DNA of 64,000 nucleotides from Dongia_A sp035695765 (GTDB lineage: Bacteria > Pseudomonadota > Alphaproteobacteria > Dongiales > Dongiaceae): contig DASRRI010000007.1 of assembly GCA_035695765.1 (NCBI GenBank), positions 1-64,000 on the forward strand, read 5' to 3'. The position numbers were made by a program, and so were the translations under genes. Every line of letters begins with the position of its first letter. Positions within the stretch are counted from its first letter, which is position 1. The notes beneath the pieces were generated by a model. It was not told the origin of the DNA and did no database searches. It worked only from the letters and a program-made list of their open reading frames with translations. Shown in pieces: positions 27,032 through 36,035 of this stretch.

Positions 27032-27673
27032 TCAGTTGGTCGAGGGGGCGGAGGCGGAGTTGGTGCCGACCTTCTTCTTCAAGACCTCGATCAGCTTGCT
27101 GACGCTGCCGCCGTTGCTGCTGATGACCGAGGCGAATTCCTGGCGATGGGTGTCGGCGAGGCTGAGGCCTTCGACCTTCACGTCGGCGATCTTGTAGCCG
27201 TCGCCGGCGGCTTCGATGGTCCAGTCGACACGGGCCGGGTCGCCGCTCGGCAGCTTCACGGTGGAGAACACGACGGATCGGCCGTCGCCTTCGTCGCGCA
27301 CCCGGCCGACCGCCATTTCGTGGCCCGTGTAGCTCGCAAAGCGCTTGCCGTAGGCAAGGGCGAGGAAATCCGTGAGCGCGGCCGTGAAATCACTCTGCTC
27401 TTCCGGCGTCGCCTTGCGCCAATAGCTGCCCAGCATGTATTTGGCGATGGCAGGCATGTCGAAGTACTTCTGCAGCAGCGGCTTCAGCTTGGCGGCACGC
27501 TGCTGGTCGGTCTCCTCCGCAGCCGGCGCCATCTGGGTGATCGCCTGGCTGCTGACCTCTTGGATAAAGGCGGTCGGGTCGGCCGAAGCCTGCACGGCGG
27601 GCGCGGCAGTCCATCCGAACAACGCCAGTCCGGCGGCGAGCAGCAGCCGGCGGGTGGGCATCGATGTAAACAT
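27032..27673 (-). CDS. mlaC: MlaC/Ttg2D-like periplasmic phospholipid-binding protein
   Basis: A 213-residue exported protein. The signal peptide (about 1-30) is RRLLLAAGLALFGWTAAPAVQASA-like, with a cleavage site near QASA. The mature part carries the family pattern LLQKYFDMPAIAKYMLGSYWRKA, RDEGDGRSVVFSTV and DWTIEAAGDGYKIADVKVEG. MlaC ferries phospholipids across the periplasm between the outer-membrane MlaA and the inner-membrane MlaFEDB complex. It begins 2 nt after mlaA. The other Mla components are encoded at 13677-17323. Confidence 0.92.
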   Translation of the reverse strand: MFTSMPTRRLLLAAGLALFGWTAAPAVQASADPTAFIQEVSSQAITQMAPAAEETDQQRAAKLKPLLQKYFDMPAIAKYMLGSYWRKATPEEQSDFTAALTDFLALAYGKRFASYTGHEMAVGRVRDEGDGRSVVFSTVKLPSGDPARVDWTIEAAGDGYKIADVKVEGLSLADTHRQEFASVISSNGGSVSKLIEVLKKKVGTNSASAPSTN

Positions 27674-27675
27674 GA

Positions 27676-28533
27676 CTACTCCGCTACGGTGATTTGATCT
27701 TCCGGCTGCGCGGGTTTGAGTTCCACCGGCGCATCGCCGTCCTCTGGAATCATCTCGTCTGTAATAATCTGCGAGGCTTGCTGTTCGCTCTCGCCATTGC
27801 GGATCAGATCATTGCGCTGCTGACGATACAAGCTGCGAACCGTCGCATAGAAGTCGACCGATCCCTTCTTGAGTTCGTCAATCGCTTCCAGATTGCGCGC
27901 CCGCGTATCGACCGCTTCGAGGCCGGCGCGCGCCGTGTTGATCCCTGACACATTATAGGCATAGCCGACCCAGGTCAGCGGATCGAGCGCGTAATCGACG
28001 ATGCGACCGGAATAGTCGCGCGGATTGCCTGGACCGACAATCGGCAGGTGCAGATAGGGGCCCTCGCCCGTACCGTACACCGCCAGCGTCTGGCCGAAAT
28101 CCTCTTCATGATACCTCATGTCCATCATGCTCGCGACATCGACGAAGCCGCCGACGCCGATGGTCGAGTTGATGAAGAAGCGCGCAACGGTTGTGCCGGC
28201 GCGGTCAAAATTGCCCTGGAACAGGTCATTCGCCAGGATGACCGGCGACTTCAGGTTGCGCAGGAAGTTGCGCACGCCATCCTCGGCTGGGTCGGGCAGC
28301 GCGATGTGATACCAGCCCGCGAACGGCTTCAGCAGGATTTCGTCGAGGAACTGATTGACCTCGAAGAAATAGCGGTTCATCGGCTCGAGGGGATCGTTCG
28401 CCTCGTTGTAAGCCTGGACCGCCGCTTCATCGGTGGGGTCGGGCTTGGTCGCGCAACCGGTCGCGAGCACGGAAAGGCCGAGCGTCGCTGCGATCAGCGC
28501 TACGCGAAACTTGGAAGTCATGTGCGGCATCAT
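27676..28533 (-). CDS. mlaA: MlaA/VacJ outer-membrane lipoprotein
   Basis: A 285-residue lipoprotein with lipobox LATGC at C27. The family core is clear: NDPLEPMNRYFFEVNQFLDE, NLKSPVILANDLFQGN, RFFINSTIGVGGFVDVAS, DFGQTLAVYGTGEGPYLHLP and GPGNPRDYSGRIVD. MlaA forms a donut in the inner leaflet of the outer membrane that removes mislocalised phospholipids. An acidic/Pro-rich tail of about 30 residues (EDGDAPVELKPAQPEDQ) extends the usual end. ATG 28533 has AGAAGG 8 nt upstream; the frame open to 28659 lacks a site. Confidence 0.93.
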   Translation of the reverse strand: MMPHMTSKFRVALIAATLGLSVLATGCATKPDPTDEAAVQAYNEANDPLEPMNRYFFEVNQFLDEILLKPFAGWYHIALPDPAEDGVRNFLRNLKSPVILANDLFQGNFDRAGTTVARFFINSTIGVGGFVDVASMMDMRYHEEDFGQTLAVYGTGEGPYLHLPIVGPGNPRDYSGRIVDYALDPLTWVGYAYNVSGINTARAGLEAVDTRARNLEAIDELKKGSVDFYATVRSLYRQQRNDLIRNGESEQQASQIITDEMIPEDGDAPVELKPAQPEDQITVAE

Positions 28534-29026
28534 TCGATCAACCTTCTGTCGGCAGTTGGCCCTTGTTGCTGGCCAGGCCCTTCTCAGGCCGTTCCACCGC
28601 CCCCCACGATCCGACGACACCCCTGCCGCCGAAACCCCACCATTCGGGACGCTGGTCATCCAAGCGTGGCCGGATCGTCACACGGCGCAAGTTAACTGTT
28701 CGTAACTGCACGCCGGCAAAAATCCTGCCATTCCCGGATTATCGCGCCCCGCCGATGAGTTAGCATAGGTGCCGGCATTAAGCCATAGCTCCGCACGGCC
28801 TGCCGGAGGTGCCACAAAAGCGCTTGTGGCAAAAATATCTCAGGCCGTTGCTAACCATGTTTCCGGACCGACTTGGATGCGGCGGAATCCGGCGATTCCG
28901 GCATCTGCTGGTTGGATTCGGTCAGCCAGGATGTGGTGACGGTCTGTCCCCCGGCTCAGCACAAAACCGCGACCGGGACCGCAATGGCAGGTCGGTCCGG
29001 CGCCCAACGGCTCGTCGAATCGGAGA
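28534..29026. other. Intergenic region between mlaA and dppF
   Basis: About 490 nt with no supported gene; the short frames present are shadows or lack ribosome-binding sites. It must contain the leftward mlaA-mlaC promoter and the end of the dpp operon. An 8-bp inverted repeat TGCCACAA/TTGTGGCA with a six-base loop lies at 28810-28831, next to AAAAAT. It is not followed by a T-run on either strand, so it is a possible operator rather than a terminator. Confidence 0.45.
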
Positions 29027-30037
29027 TCAGAGAGTGATTTCGGCATGGTGGCAGGCGACGTGCCTGCCGGCGAGCGGACGCAGTTCGGGACGCTCCTGTG
29101 CACAGATCTCGGTCGCGAACGGACAGCGGCGATGGAATGCGCAGCCCGGCGGGGGATTGATCGGCGAGGGCAGTTCGCCTTTCACGGTCAGTCGCTTCGA
29201 CCGCGCCTTTGGATCGACCGACGGCGTCGCCGCCAGCAGCGCTTGCGTGTAAGGATGGCGCGGCTCGTCGAAGATCACCTGCTTCGGCCCCTGTTCGACT
29301 GGTCGGCCGAGATACATCACCATCAATTCATCGGCGATGTGCCGCACCACGCTGAGGTCGTGCGAGATGAAGAGGTAGGCGAGGTTGAACTCCGCCTGCA
29401 GATCCATCAGCAGGTTCAGCACCTGGGCGCGGATCGAAACGTCGAGCGCGGAGACCGGCTCATCGGCCACGACGATGCGGGGGTTGAGGATCAAGGCGCG
29501 CGCGATCGCGATGCGTTGGCGCTGGCCACCGGAGAACATGTGCGGATAGCGGGTATAGAATTCCGGGCGGAGGCCAACCCGCGCCATCATCGCTCGCGCG
29601 GTCTCCACGCGTTCCCTGGCGGACTTGTTGGTGTTGATCTCCAGCGGCTCGCCGAGGATCTGGCCGACCTGCTTGCGCGGGTTCAGCGAACCATAGGGAT
29701 CCTGGAACACCATCTGCACCTTTGGGCGCAAGGCATGCAGCTGCTCCTTGCTGGCGCCGACGATGTCGGTGCCTTCGATGGTGAGATGGCCGGCGGTCGG
29801 CCGCTCGATCATCGTTACCATGCGGGCAAGAGTGGATTTGCCGCATCCGGATTCGCCCACGACCGCGAGCGTGCGGCCGGCAGTCAGCGAAAAGCTCGCA
29901 CCGGCCACGGCCTTCAGGATTGCGCCCTGCTTGAAGAAGCCGCGTCCGATCTGGTAGTGGCGCTGCAGATCCTGCGCTTCCAGGATCGGCTTGGTGTCGG
30001 CGGCGGGCGTCGGTGAAGTGGCGGCAAGGGCGCTCAC
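29027..30037 (-). CDS. dppF: Dipeptide/oligopeptide ABC transporter ATP-binding protein DppF
   Basis: A 336-residue ATPase of the dpp/opp family. Walker A GESGCGKSTLAR, Q-loop MVFQDPYGSLNPR, signature FSGGQRQRI and Walker B IVVADEPVSALDVS are present. The C-terminal oligopeptide-transporter extension ends in CAFHRRCPFATEIC, a four-cysteine iron-sulfur-type motif common in this family. GTG 30037 is taken as start: it overlaps the dppD stop as GTGA. The longer frame to 30160 would run deep into dppD. Last gene of the operon. Confidence 0.93.
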   Translation of the reverse strand: MSALAATSPTPAADTKPILEAQDLQRHYQIGRGFFKQGAILKAVAGASFSLTAGRTLAVVGESGCGKSTLARMVTMIERPTAGHLTIEGTDIVGASKEQLHALRPKVQMVFQDPYGSLNPRKQVGQILGEPLEINTNKSARERVETARAMMARVGLRPEFYTRYPHMFSGGQRQRIAIARALILNPRIVVADEPVSALDVSIRAQVLNLLMDLQAEFNLAYLFISHDLSVVRHIADELMVMYLGRPVEQGPKQVIFDEPRHPYTQALLAATPSVDPKARSKRLTVKGELPSPINPPPGCAFHRRCPFATEICAQERPELRPLAGRHVACHHAEITL

Positions 30038-31005
30038 GACGCTGTTCCTCCGCCAATCGGGAAGTGGCAGCGCACGCGCGCACCGAGCTTTGCCTCCAGG
30101 GCCGGATGCTCGATGCGGCAGCGTTCCTGCGCGAAGCCGCAGCGCGGATTGAAGACGCACCCCGTGGGACGATCCGCAATGCCGGGCACGACGCCGGGAA
30201 TGGTGTTGAGCTTCTTGCCCAGCGCGCGTTCGGGCAACGCTTCAAGTAGCGCGGCCGTATAGGGATGGCGCGGATGTTCGAACAGGCGCTCGGCCGTCTG
30301 CTCTTCCACCTGCTGGCTGGCATACATCACCATGACGCGCTGGGCCGTCTCCGCCACCACACCCATGTCGTGGGTGATGAGCACCATCGCCATGTTCCGG
30401 TCGCGGCTCAGCGATACCAGCAGGTCCAGGATCTGCGCCTGGATGGTGACGTCGAGTGCGGTCGTCGGCTCATCGGCGATCAGCAGCTTGGGATTGCAGG
30501 CGATCGCCATCGCGATCATCACGCGCTGGCACATGCCTCCGGACAATTGATGCGGAAAGCTGTCGAGGCGAGAGGCAGCGGCGGGAATGCCGACTTGCTC
30601 CAGCAGCTCGACGGTGCGTTTCCTGCGTTCGCTGCGCGATCCGCCCTCATGGACCGCCAGCGTTTCCATGATCTGGTAGCCGACGCTGAAGGACGGGTTG
30701 AGGCTGGTCATCGGCTCCTGGAAGATCATGGCAATATCCTTGCCGACGATCTTGCGGCGGGCGGCATCGGACAACGACAAGAGATCAATGCCATTGAACC
30801 GCATCACATCGGCGGTCACCTTGCCCGGCCAGGGGATGAGGCCCATGACAGCCAGCATGGTGACGCTCTTGCCCGATCCGGATTCGCCGACCACGCCCAG
30901 CAGCTCGCCCGACTCCAGCGTCACATCGAGGCCGTCGACCGCGCGGAACGGGCCGCGATGGGTCTGGAATTCGACCGCGAGGTTTCGGATTTCGAGCAAG
31001 GGCAT
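30034..31005 (-). CDS. dppD: Dipeptide/oligopeptide ABC transporter ATP-binding protein DppD
   Basis: A 323-residue ATPase that pairs with DppF. It carries Walker A GESGSGKSVTML, Q-loop MIFQEPMTSLNPSF, signature LSGGMCQRV and Walker B LLIADEPTTALDVT. The C-terminal CVFNPRCGFAQERC is again the family's cysteine motif. ATG 31005 begins 5 nt after the dppC stop (MPLLEIRNLAVEF, the usual family start); the frame open up to 31731 is only an antisense-like extension across dppC. Its stop overlaps dppF by four bases. Confidence 0.93.
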   Translation of the reverse strand: MPLLEIRNLAVEFQTHRGPFRAVDGLDVTLESGELLGVVGESGSGKSVTMLAVMGLIPWPGKVTADVMRFNGIDLLSLSDAARRKIVGKDIAMIFQEPMTSLNPSFSVGYQIMETLAVHEGGSRSERRKRTVELLEQVGIPAAASRLDSFPHQLSGGMCQRVMIAMAIACNPKLLIADEPTTALDVTIQAQILDLLVSLSRDRNMAMVLITHDMGVVAETAQRVMVMYASQQVEEQTAERLFEHPRHPYTAALLEALPERALGKKLNTIPGVVPGIADRPTGCVFNPRCGFAQERCRIEHPALEAKLGARVRCHFPIGGGTAS

Positions 31006-31010
31006 GGCGG

Positions 31011-31916
31011 TCAGCGCTTCAGCTTGGGATCGAGCGCATCGCGCAGCCCGTCGCCGAGCAGGTTGAAGGCGAGCACGGTGACAAGGATCGCGAGGCCGGG
31101 GAAGGTCACCACCCAAGGCATTGACCGGATGAGATTGCGCGCATCGGCGAGCATGGTGCCCCATTCCGGGGTTGGCGCCTGCGCACCATAGCCGAGGAAG
31201 CCGAGCGCTGCGGCATCTAGGATCGCAGTGGAGAAGCTCAAGGTCGCCTGCACGATCAGCGGCGCGAGGCAATTCGGCAGCACGACATTCAGCATCAGGC
31301 GCAAGGTGCCGGCGCCGGCAACACGCGATGCCGTTACGTAATCCTTCGGCAGTTCGGTGAGGACCGCCGCGCGCGCAAGGCGCGCATAATGCGGCACATA
31401 GGTGATGGCGACCGCGATCATGGCGTTGAGCAGGCCGGAGCCGAGAATCGCGACGATGGCGAGCGCCAGCAGCAGGCTGGGGATGGACAGGATGATGTCC
31501 ATCGCTCGCATGATGAGGATGTCGATGGTCCCGCGGAAAAATCCAGACAGCAATCCGAACAGAATGCCGGCGGCCAGCGAGATGGTAACCACGATGGTGC
31601 CGATGAACAGCGAAAACCGTGACCCGTGAATCAGCCGCGACCATAGATCCCGGCCGACCGAATCGGCGCCGAGGAAGAAGCGTGGATCGGCGCCCTCCTG
31701 CCAGACTGGTGGGCAGGGTTTTATGACGCATTCCTTGAACACTTCGGCATAGCCATAGGGTGCGATGAAGTTGGCGAAGATTGCTGCAAGCACCAGCACG
31801 ACGATGACGATGAGGCCAGCCGTCGCACCTTTGTTGGCCTTGAGCGATAGCCAGACCTCCCTGGCGGGCGAAATGGCCTGGGGGGCGGGCGTGACAGACA
31901 AGGTCGTGTCGGTCAT
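31011..31916 (-). CDS. dppC: Dipeptide ABC transporter permease DppC
   Basis: A 301-residue inner-membrane permease. The N-terminal hydrophobic segment (about 33-55) is followed by the OppC-type loop with FFLGADSVGRDLWSRLIHGSR, several helices, and the EAA-like loop ELPKDYVTASRVAGAGTLR. The end AFNLLGDGLRDALDPKLKR is typical of DppC. ATG 31916 is preceded by AGGAGG; the frame open to 32069 covers the end of dppB. The insert VFKECVIKPCPPVW with two cysteines in the first periplasmic loop is unusual but minor. Confidence 0.93.
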   Translation of the reverse strand: MTDTTLSVTPAPQAISPAREVWLSLKANKGATAGLIVIVVLVLAAIFANFIAPYGYAEVFKECVIKPCPPVWQEGADPRFFLGADSVGRDLWSRLIHGSRFSLFIGTIVVTISLAAGILFGLLSGFFRGTIDILIMRAMDIILSIPSLLLALAIVAILGSGLLNAMIAVAITYVPHYARLARAAVLTELPKDYVTASRVAGAGTLRLMLNVVLPNCLAPLIVQATLSFSTAILDAAALGFLGYGAQAPTPEWGTMLADARNLIRSMPWVVTFPGLAILVTVLAFNLLGDGLRDALDPKLKR

Positions 31917-31924
31917 CTCGCCTC

Positions 31925-32935
31925 CTAGCGCCTGTGCCGGATGCGCGGATTCAGCAGGCCGTACAGCAGATCGACCAGCAGATTGGTTGCCATGACCAGG
32001 GCCGCAATCACCAGCACGCCGCCTTGCAGCGCTGGATAGTCGCGGCGGCTGATGGATTCCACCAGCCACTTGCCGATGCCGGGCCAGGAAAACACGCTTT
32101 CGGTCAGGATCGCGCCACCCATCAGGGTGCCGACCTGGAGGCCAATGACGGTCACCACCGGCACCAGCGCATTGCGTAATGCATGGACGGCGACGATGCG
32201 ATAGACGCCGAGGCCTTTGGCTCGTGCTGTGCGGATGTAATCTTCTCCCAGCACTTCCAGCATGGCGGAGCGCGTCATGCGCGCGATCACCGCCAGCGGC
32301 ACGGTGCCGAGCACGATGGTCGGCAGGATGAGATGCCTTACCGCGTCGAGGAACGACCCCTTCTCGTTCGACAGCAAGGTGTCGATCAGCATGAAACCGG
32401 TGACTTCATCGACGAAGTAATCGTCGGACAAGCGCTTGGCGACCGGAGTCCAATGAAGCGTGACCGAGAAGAACAGGATTAGCAGCAGACCCCACCAGAA
32501 GATCGGCATGGAATAGCCGGTGAGGCTGGTGCCCATGACGGTGTGGTCGTAAACCGAGCCGCGCCGCACGGCGGCCAGCACCCCCGCCGGAAGGCCGACC
32601 AGGGTCGCAAAGATCATCGCGAAGATCGCGAGCTCAAGGGTCGCGGGGAACAGGGTCAGGAATTCGTCCATCACCGGCCGGTGAGTGATGACGGAGATGC
32701 CGAGGTCCCCTTTGAGGACACCGCCGACGTAATCGAAGAACTGGACGTAGAGCGGCCGGTCCAGGCCCATCTGGTGGATGAGTTCGGCATGGCGCTCGGG
32801 AGAGATGCCCCGCTCGCCCACACGCACCTCGACCGGATCGCCCGGCACCAGACGGATCAGGATGAAGGTCAGGAAGATGATGCCGAGAAAGGTCGGGATC
32901 ACCAATCCAAGACGCGTCAGGACAAAGCGGATCAT
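31925..32935 (-). CDS. dppB: Dipeptide ABC transporter permease DppB
   Basis: A 336-residue permease with the canonical DppB start MIRFVLTRLGLVIPTFLGI and the motif IRLVPGDPVEVRVGERG. The EAA-like loop is EVLGEDYIRTARAKGLGVYR, followed by HALRNALVPVVTVIGLQ and the family ending DLLYGLLNPRIRHRR. A loop of about 30 residues (AKRLSDDYFVDEVTGFMLID) is the usual variable insert. It forms the membrane channel with DppC. Confidence 0.94.
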   Translation of the reverse strand: MIRFVLTRLGLVIPTFLGIIFLTFILIRLVPGDPVEVRVGERGISPERHAELIHQMGLDRPLYVQFFDYVGGVLKGDLGISVITHRPVMDEFLTLFPATLELAIFAMIFATLVGLPAGVLAAVRRGSVYDHTVMGTSLTGYSMPIFWWGLLLILFFSVTLHWTPVAKRLSDDYFVDEVTGFMLIDTLLSNEKGSFLDAVRHLILPTIVLGTVPLAVIARMTRSAMLEVLGEDYIRTARAKGLGVYRIVAVHALRNALVPVVTVIGLQVGTLMGGAILTESVFSWPGIGKWLVESISRRDYPALQGGVLVIAALVMATNLLVDLLYGLLNPRIRHRR

Positions 32936-32961
32936 GATCTAAGACTATGGTCCAAAGAGGA

Positions 32962-32991
32962 GGGGCGGGGAAAGCACCCTTTCCCCGCCCC
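32962..32991 (-). other. Intercistronic hairpin between dppA and dppB
   Basis: A perfect 13-bp stem GGGGCGGGGAAAG/CTTTCCCCGCCCC with a four-base loop lies in the 73-nt gap. On the minus strand it is followed by TCCTCTTTGG, not a full T-run. Such hairpins after binding-protein genes commonly give partial termination or protect the upstream message, so DppA is made in excess over the permease. Confidence 0.75.
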
Positions 32992-33008
32992 CAGGACAAA
33001 CCTGCGTA

Positions 33009-34604
33009 CTACTCTTGGATGTCGACGCCTTCGAAGATATGGGTGCCGAGCGGGTGGACCTTGTAGCCCACAACCTTCTTGCTCATCGGCACGCTCACCA
33101 GGGAATGCGCGATCGGAACCCATGGCGCCTGGTCATGGAAGATGGCCTGCGCCTGCTTGTAGAGCGCAGTACGCTTTTCCACGTCCGACGTCGCCTTGGC
33201 TTCGTCGATCAGCTTGGTGAAGTCCTCGTTGCACCACTTGGCGATGTTCTGGCCGCCTTCACGTGCGGAGCCGCAGGACAGCAGCACGCCCATGAAGTTG
33301 TCCGGATCGCCATTGTCGCCAGTCCAGCCCAGCATGCCCATCTGGTGTTCGCCGGCCTGCAGGCGTTTGCGGTACTCGCCCCACTCGAAAGTCTTGAGCT
33401 CGGCGGTGATGCCGACCTTCGCCAGGTCAGACTGCATCAGCTCGGCCATCTTCTTGGCATCCGGATTGTACGGACGTTGCACCGGCATGTACCAAAGGTC
33501 GGTCTTGAGATCGGTGACGCCGGCCTCGGCCAGCATGGCCTTGGCCTTCTCCGGATCGTACGGATAGGCCTGCACCGAATCATCATAGGACCAGATCGTC
33601 GGCGGGATCGGGTTCTTCGCGGCCTTGCCGGCACCCTGATAGACGGCGGCCAGGATCGCGTCCTTGTCGATCGCCATGTTGATGGCTTGGCGGACCTTCA
33701 GATTGTCGAACGGCGGCTTCTTCACGTTCATTGCGAGGTAGCCGACATTGAGGCCTTCCTGCTCCAGAACCTGCAGCTCCGGATTGGCCTTCAGCTTCGC
33801 GATATCAGCCGGGTTCGGATAAGGCATGATATCGCATTCGCCGGCTTCCAGTCGCGCTTCCCGAGTCGCCTGATCCGGCGTGATGGAGAACACCAGACGG
33901 TCGATCGGCTGCTTGCCGCGGAAGTAATTGACGTTCGCGTTGTAGATGATGCGATCGTCCTTGCTGTAGCTCGCCAGGATGAAGGGGCCGGTTCCGATCG
34001 GCTCCTGGTCAACCTTCTCGGGCGTTCCGGCCTTCATCATCGCATCCATGTATTCCTTCGAATGGATGGCGGCGAAGTCCATGCCGAGATTGGCGATGAA
34101 GGGCGATTCCGGCTTCGTCAGAGTGAACTTGACCGTGTTGGCGTCGACCTTGTCGATCGACTTCAGCAAATCGGGCATGCCCATGTCGTTGAAGTAATCG
34201 TAGGCGCCGCCGGAGACCTTGTTGTACGGATCATCCGCCTTCCACATGCGGTTGAAGGTCGCGATCACATCATCCGCATCAAAATCGCGGCTCGGCGTAA
34301 AGCTGCCGCGCGTGTGGAACCGCACGCCCTTGCGCAGATGGAACGTATAGGTGAGGCCGTCATCGGAGACGTCCCACGATTCCGCCAGCGCCGGCATGAT
34401 CTCGGTCGTGCCGGGCTTGAACTCCACCAAGCGGTTGAACACCGGATAAGCGGTGTCGAAGCTGGTGCCGGTGGTGTTGATCTGCGGATTGAAATTCTCC
34501 GGGCTGCCCTCGGAGCAATAGACCAGGGTCTTGGCATCAGCTGCGCTCGCGAAGCCAAACGCGATCGCGGCCGCTGCGACGGCCCCCAAAAGTCGACGTT
34601 TCAT
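33009..34604 (-). CDS. dppA: Dipeptide-binding periplasmic protein DppA
   Basis: A 531-residue SBP_bac_5 protein, the same size as E. coli DppA (535). The signal peptide MKRRLLGAVAAAAIAFGFAS ends near SAADA. Core motifs are YCSEGSPENFNPQ, FNRLVEFKPGTTEIMPALAESW, RKGVRFHTRGSFTPSRDF, DADDVIATFNRMW and PIGTGPFILASYSKDD. It captures dipeptides, or similar small peptides or haem, for the DppBCDF importer. Its promoter lies in the 286-nt divergent gap shared with the thioesterase gene. Confidence 0.94.
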   Translation of the reverse strand: MKRRLLGAVAAAAIAFGFASAADAKTLVYCSEGSPENFNPQINTTGTSFDTAYPVFNRLVEFKPGTTEIMPALAESWDVSDDGLTYTFHLRKGVRFHTRGSFTPSRDFDADDVIATFNRMWKADDPYNKVSGGAYDYFNDMGMPDLLKSIDKVDANTVKFTLTKPESPFIANLGMDFAAIHSKEYMDAMMKAGTPEKVDQEPIGTGPFILASYSKDDRIIYNANVNYFRGKQPIDRLVFSITPDQATREARLEAGECDIMPYPNPADIAKLKANPELQVLEQEGLNVGYLAMNVKKPPFDNLKVRQAINMAIDKDAILAAVYQGAGKAAKNPIPPTIWSYDDSVQAYPYDPEKAKAMLAEAGVTDLKTDLWYMPVQRPYNPDAKKMAELMQSDLAKVGITAELKTFEWGEYRKRLQAGEHQMGMLGWTGDNGDPDNFMGVLLSCGSAREGGQNIAKWCNEDFTKLIDEAKATSDVEKRTALYKQAQAIFHDQAPWVPIAHSLVSVPMSKKVVGYKVHPLGTHIFEGVDIQE

Positions 34605-34890
34605 TGTTTCAGTCTCCCACTAGAAGGTCGGACAGCCTTGATCTTGTTTGGAATTTCCCGGGCTGCCTTGCGCGAAAAGTAGGGCCGTTGCGCAATCGGA
34701 GTCAACGCCCTGGTCATAATCTTGCCACTTTCGCGACAGGGTGATGGCCCCGATGCGTTGCGGCAAGGCAGTTTGCCGGGAGCGCCGTCGATCCGCAGGG
34801 CGCAGCATGGTCTTGCTTGACCGTTCAACCGCGGCCCCGTCATGTTGCAGCGCACTTTATATCGTTTCATTCCATTCTTGAGGAAGCCCG

Positions 34891-35379
34891 ATGCCCATTC
34901 CTGCCCCGTTCGTGTGGAGCGACCTCAAGGTCCTGCCGGAATGGGTGGACGAGAACAACCACATGAACGTGGCCTTCTATTTGAAGGCCTTTGATGACGC
35001 CTTCTATGGCGTCTATCGTTCCTGGGGCATGGACTTCGCCGAGGTGCAGGCACGCGGCTACACCACCTTCGCGGCGGAGAACCACATCACCTACCAGGGC
35101 GAGGTGTTCCTGGGAGATCGCTTCTCGATCGAGACCATCCTCGTGGATTTCGACCGCAAGCGCATCCGCTGGTTCAACATCATGCGCAAGACCGACGGCA
35201 GCATCGCCGCGACCTGCGAATGGCTGCTGCTGTTCATGAACTTCCACGAGCGCAAGGTCGCCAGCATGCCGGACGAATTCTTCGACCGACTGGCGGAGAT
35301 CAAGACGGTGCACGACAAGCTGCCGCGGCCGCCGGAAGCGGGGCGGGGAATCGCGCTGGGGAACAAGAAGCGGAGCTAG
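34891..35379 (+). CDS. Hotdog-fold acyl-CoA thioesterase
   Basis: A 162-residue single hotdog-domain protein. The motif WVDENNHMNVAFYLKAFDDA, with an Asp/Asn-rich helix start, is the 4HBT/YbgC-type active-site region, and it is followed by ITYQGEVFLGDRFSIETILVDFD. Relatives include carnitine-metabolism (betainyl-CoA) thioesterases and other small acyl-CoA thioesterases; the substrate cannot be decided here. ATG 34891 follows GAGGAAG. It is divergent from dppA and convergent with the GST gene, ending 2 nt away. Confidence 0.82.
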   Translation: MPIPAPFVWSDLKVLPEWVDENNHMNVAFYLKAFDDAFYGVYRSWGMDFAEVQARGYTTFAAENHITYQGEVFLGDRFSIETILVDFDRKRIRWFNIMRKTDGSIAATCEWLLLFMNFHERKVASMPDEFFDRLAEIKTVHDKLPRPPEAGRGIALGNKKRS

Positions 35380-35381
35380 AT

Positions 35382-36026
35382 TTACCGTTCCCAGCCTTCG
35401 GTGAACGGATAGCGTTTGGCCCAGAAATCCTTGAGGCGCGGATCGGCATCCACGCGGCGGACGATGTCGGCCATCTTCGGCGCGCTCTTGTAGAAGCGCG
35501 TGCGCCACGGGCCGAAGCGCGAAACGACCGTCACATAGAGATCGAGCACCGAGAGCTCGTCGCCAAGGATGTACTGGCGGGGCGTGATCTGGCGGTCCAT
35601 GAGCGTCCAGCACGCGGCAATGCGGTCATGCACGCGATTGATCACCCGCGGCGCATCCTCCTTGCCGGCGGCGATGCGCATGGCATCACCCTTGATCCAG
35701 AACAGGGCGTAGATCTTCGCGGAGACATATGTCATCCAACGCAGATATTGCGCGCGCTTGGGATCGTCCGGCGCCGGCGCCAGCCGCGCCTGCGGATAGA
35801 GGTCGGCGAGGTAGATCAGGATCGCCGCGCTTTCCGTCATGATCTCGCCCGAAGGGAGCACGAGCGCCGGCACTTGGCGCAGCGGATTGACTGCCTCGAC
35901 GCGCTTGCGCGCCGCTTCATCCTCCCAAGTGACGGCCTCGATCACCTCGCATGGAACTCCGAGCAGAGCCAGCGTTGCTTCGACCGGGACCGAACCCGAC
36001 GCTGCCGCGCCATAGATCTTGATCAT
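35382..36026 (-). CDS. Glutathione S-transferase family protein
   Basis: A 214-residue GST. The thioredoxin-like domain (1-80) contains NPLRQVPALVLPSGEIMTESAAI, with the cis-proline VPAL and the ES glutathione-binding pair. The helical C-terminal domain contains YILGDELSVLDLYVTVVSRF, the conserved N-capping box region. The catalytic Ser or Tyr is not obvious near GAAASGSVP; S11 or S13 is a candidate. The gene lies 9 nt after the deacylase gene 36036-37178 and is probably cotranscribed. Confidence 0.85.
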   Translation of the reverse strand: MIKIYGAAASGSVPVEATLALLGVPCEVIEAVTWEDEAARKRVEAVNPLRQVPALVLPSGEIMTESAAILIYLADLYPQARLAPAPDDPKRAQYLRWMTYVSAKIYALFWIKGDAMRIAAGKEDAPRVINRVHDRIAACWTLMDRQITPRQYILGDELSVLDLYVTVVSRFGPWRTRFYKSAPKMADIVRRVDADPRLKDFWAKRYPFTEGWER

Positions 36027-36035
36027 GGGGCGCTC

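Noticed and set aside
28810..28831. Inverted repeat considered as a terminator of the dpp operon
   Set aside because: It lies about 200 nt past the dppF stop, and on the minus strand the T-run precedes rather than follows the stem.
33015..34682. A 555-codon open frame on the + strand opposite dppA
   Set aside because: It is a high-GC antisense shadow: His/Arg/Asp-rich composition, no ribosome-binding site, and it covers a gene with clear family motifs.
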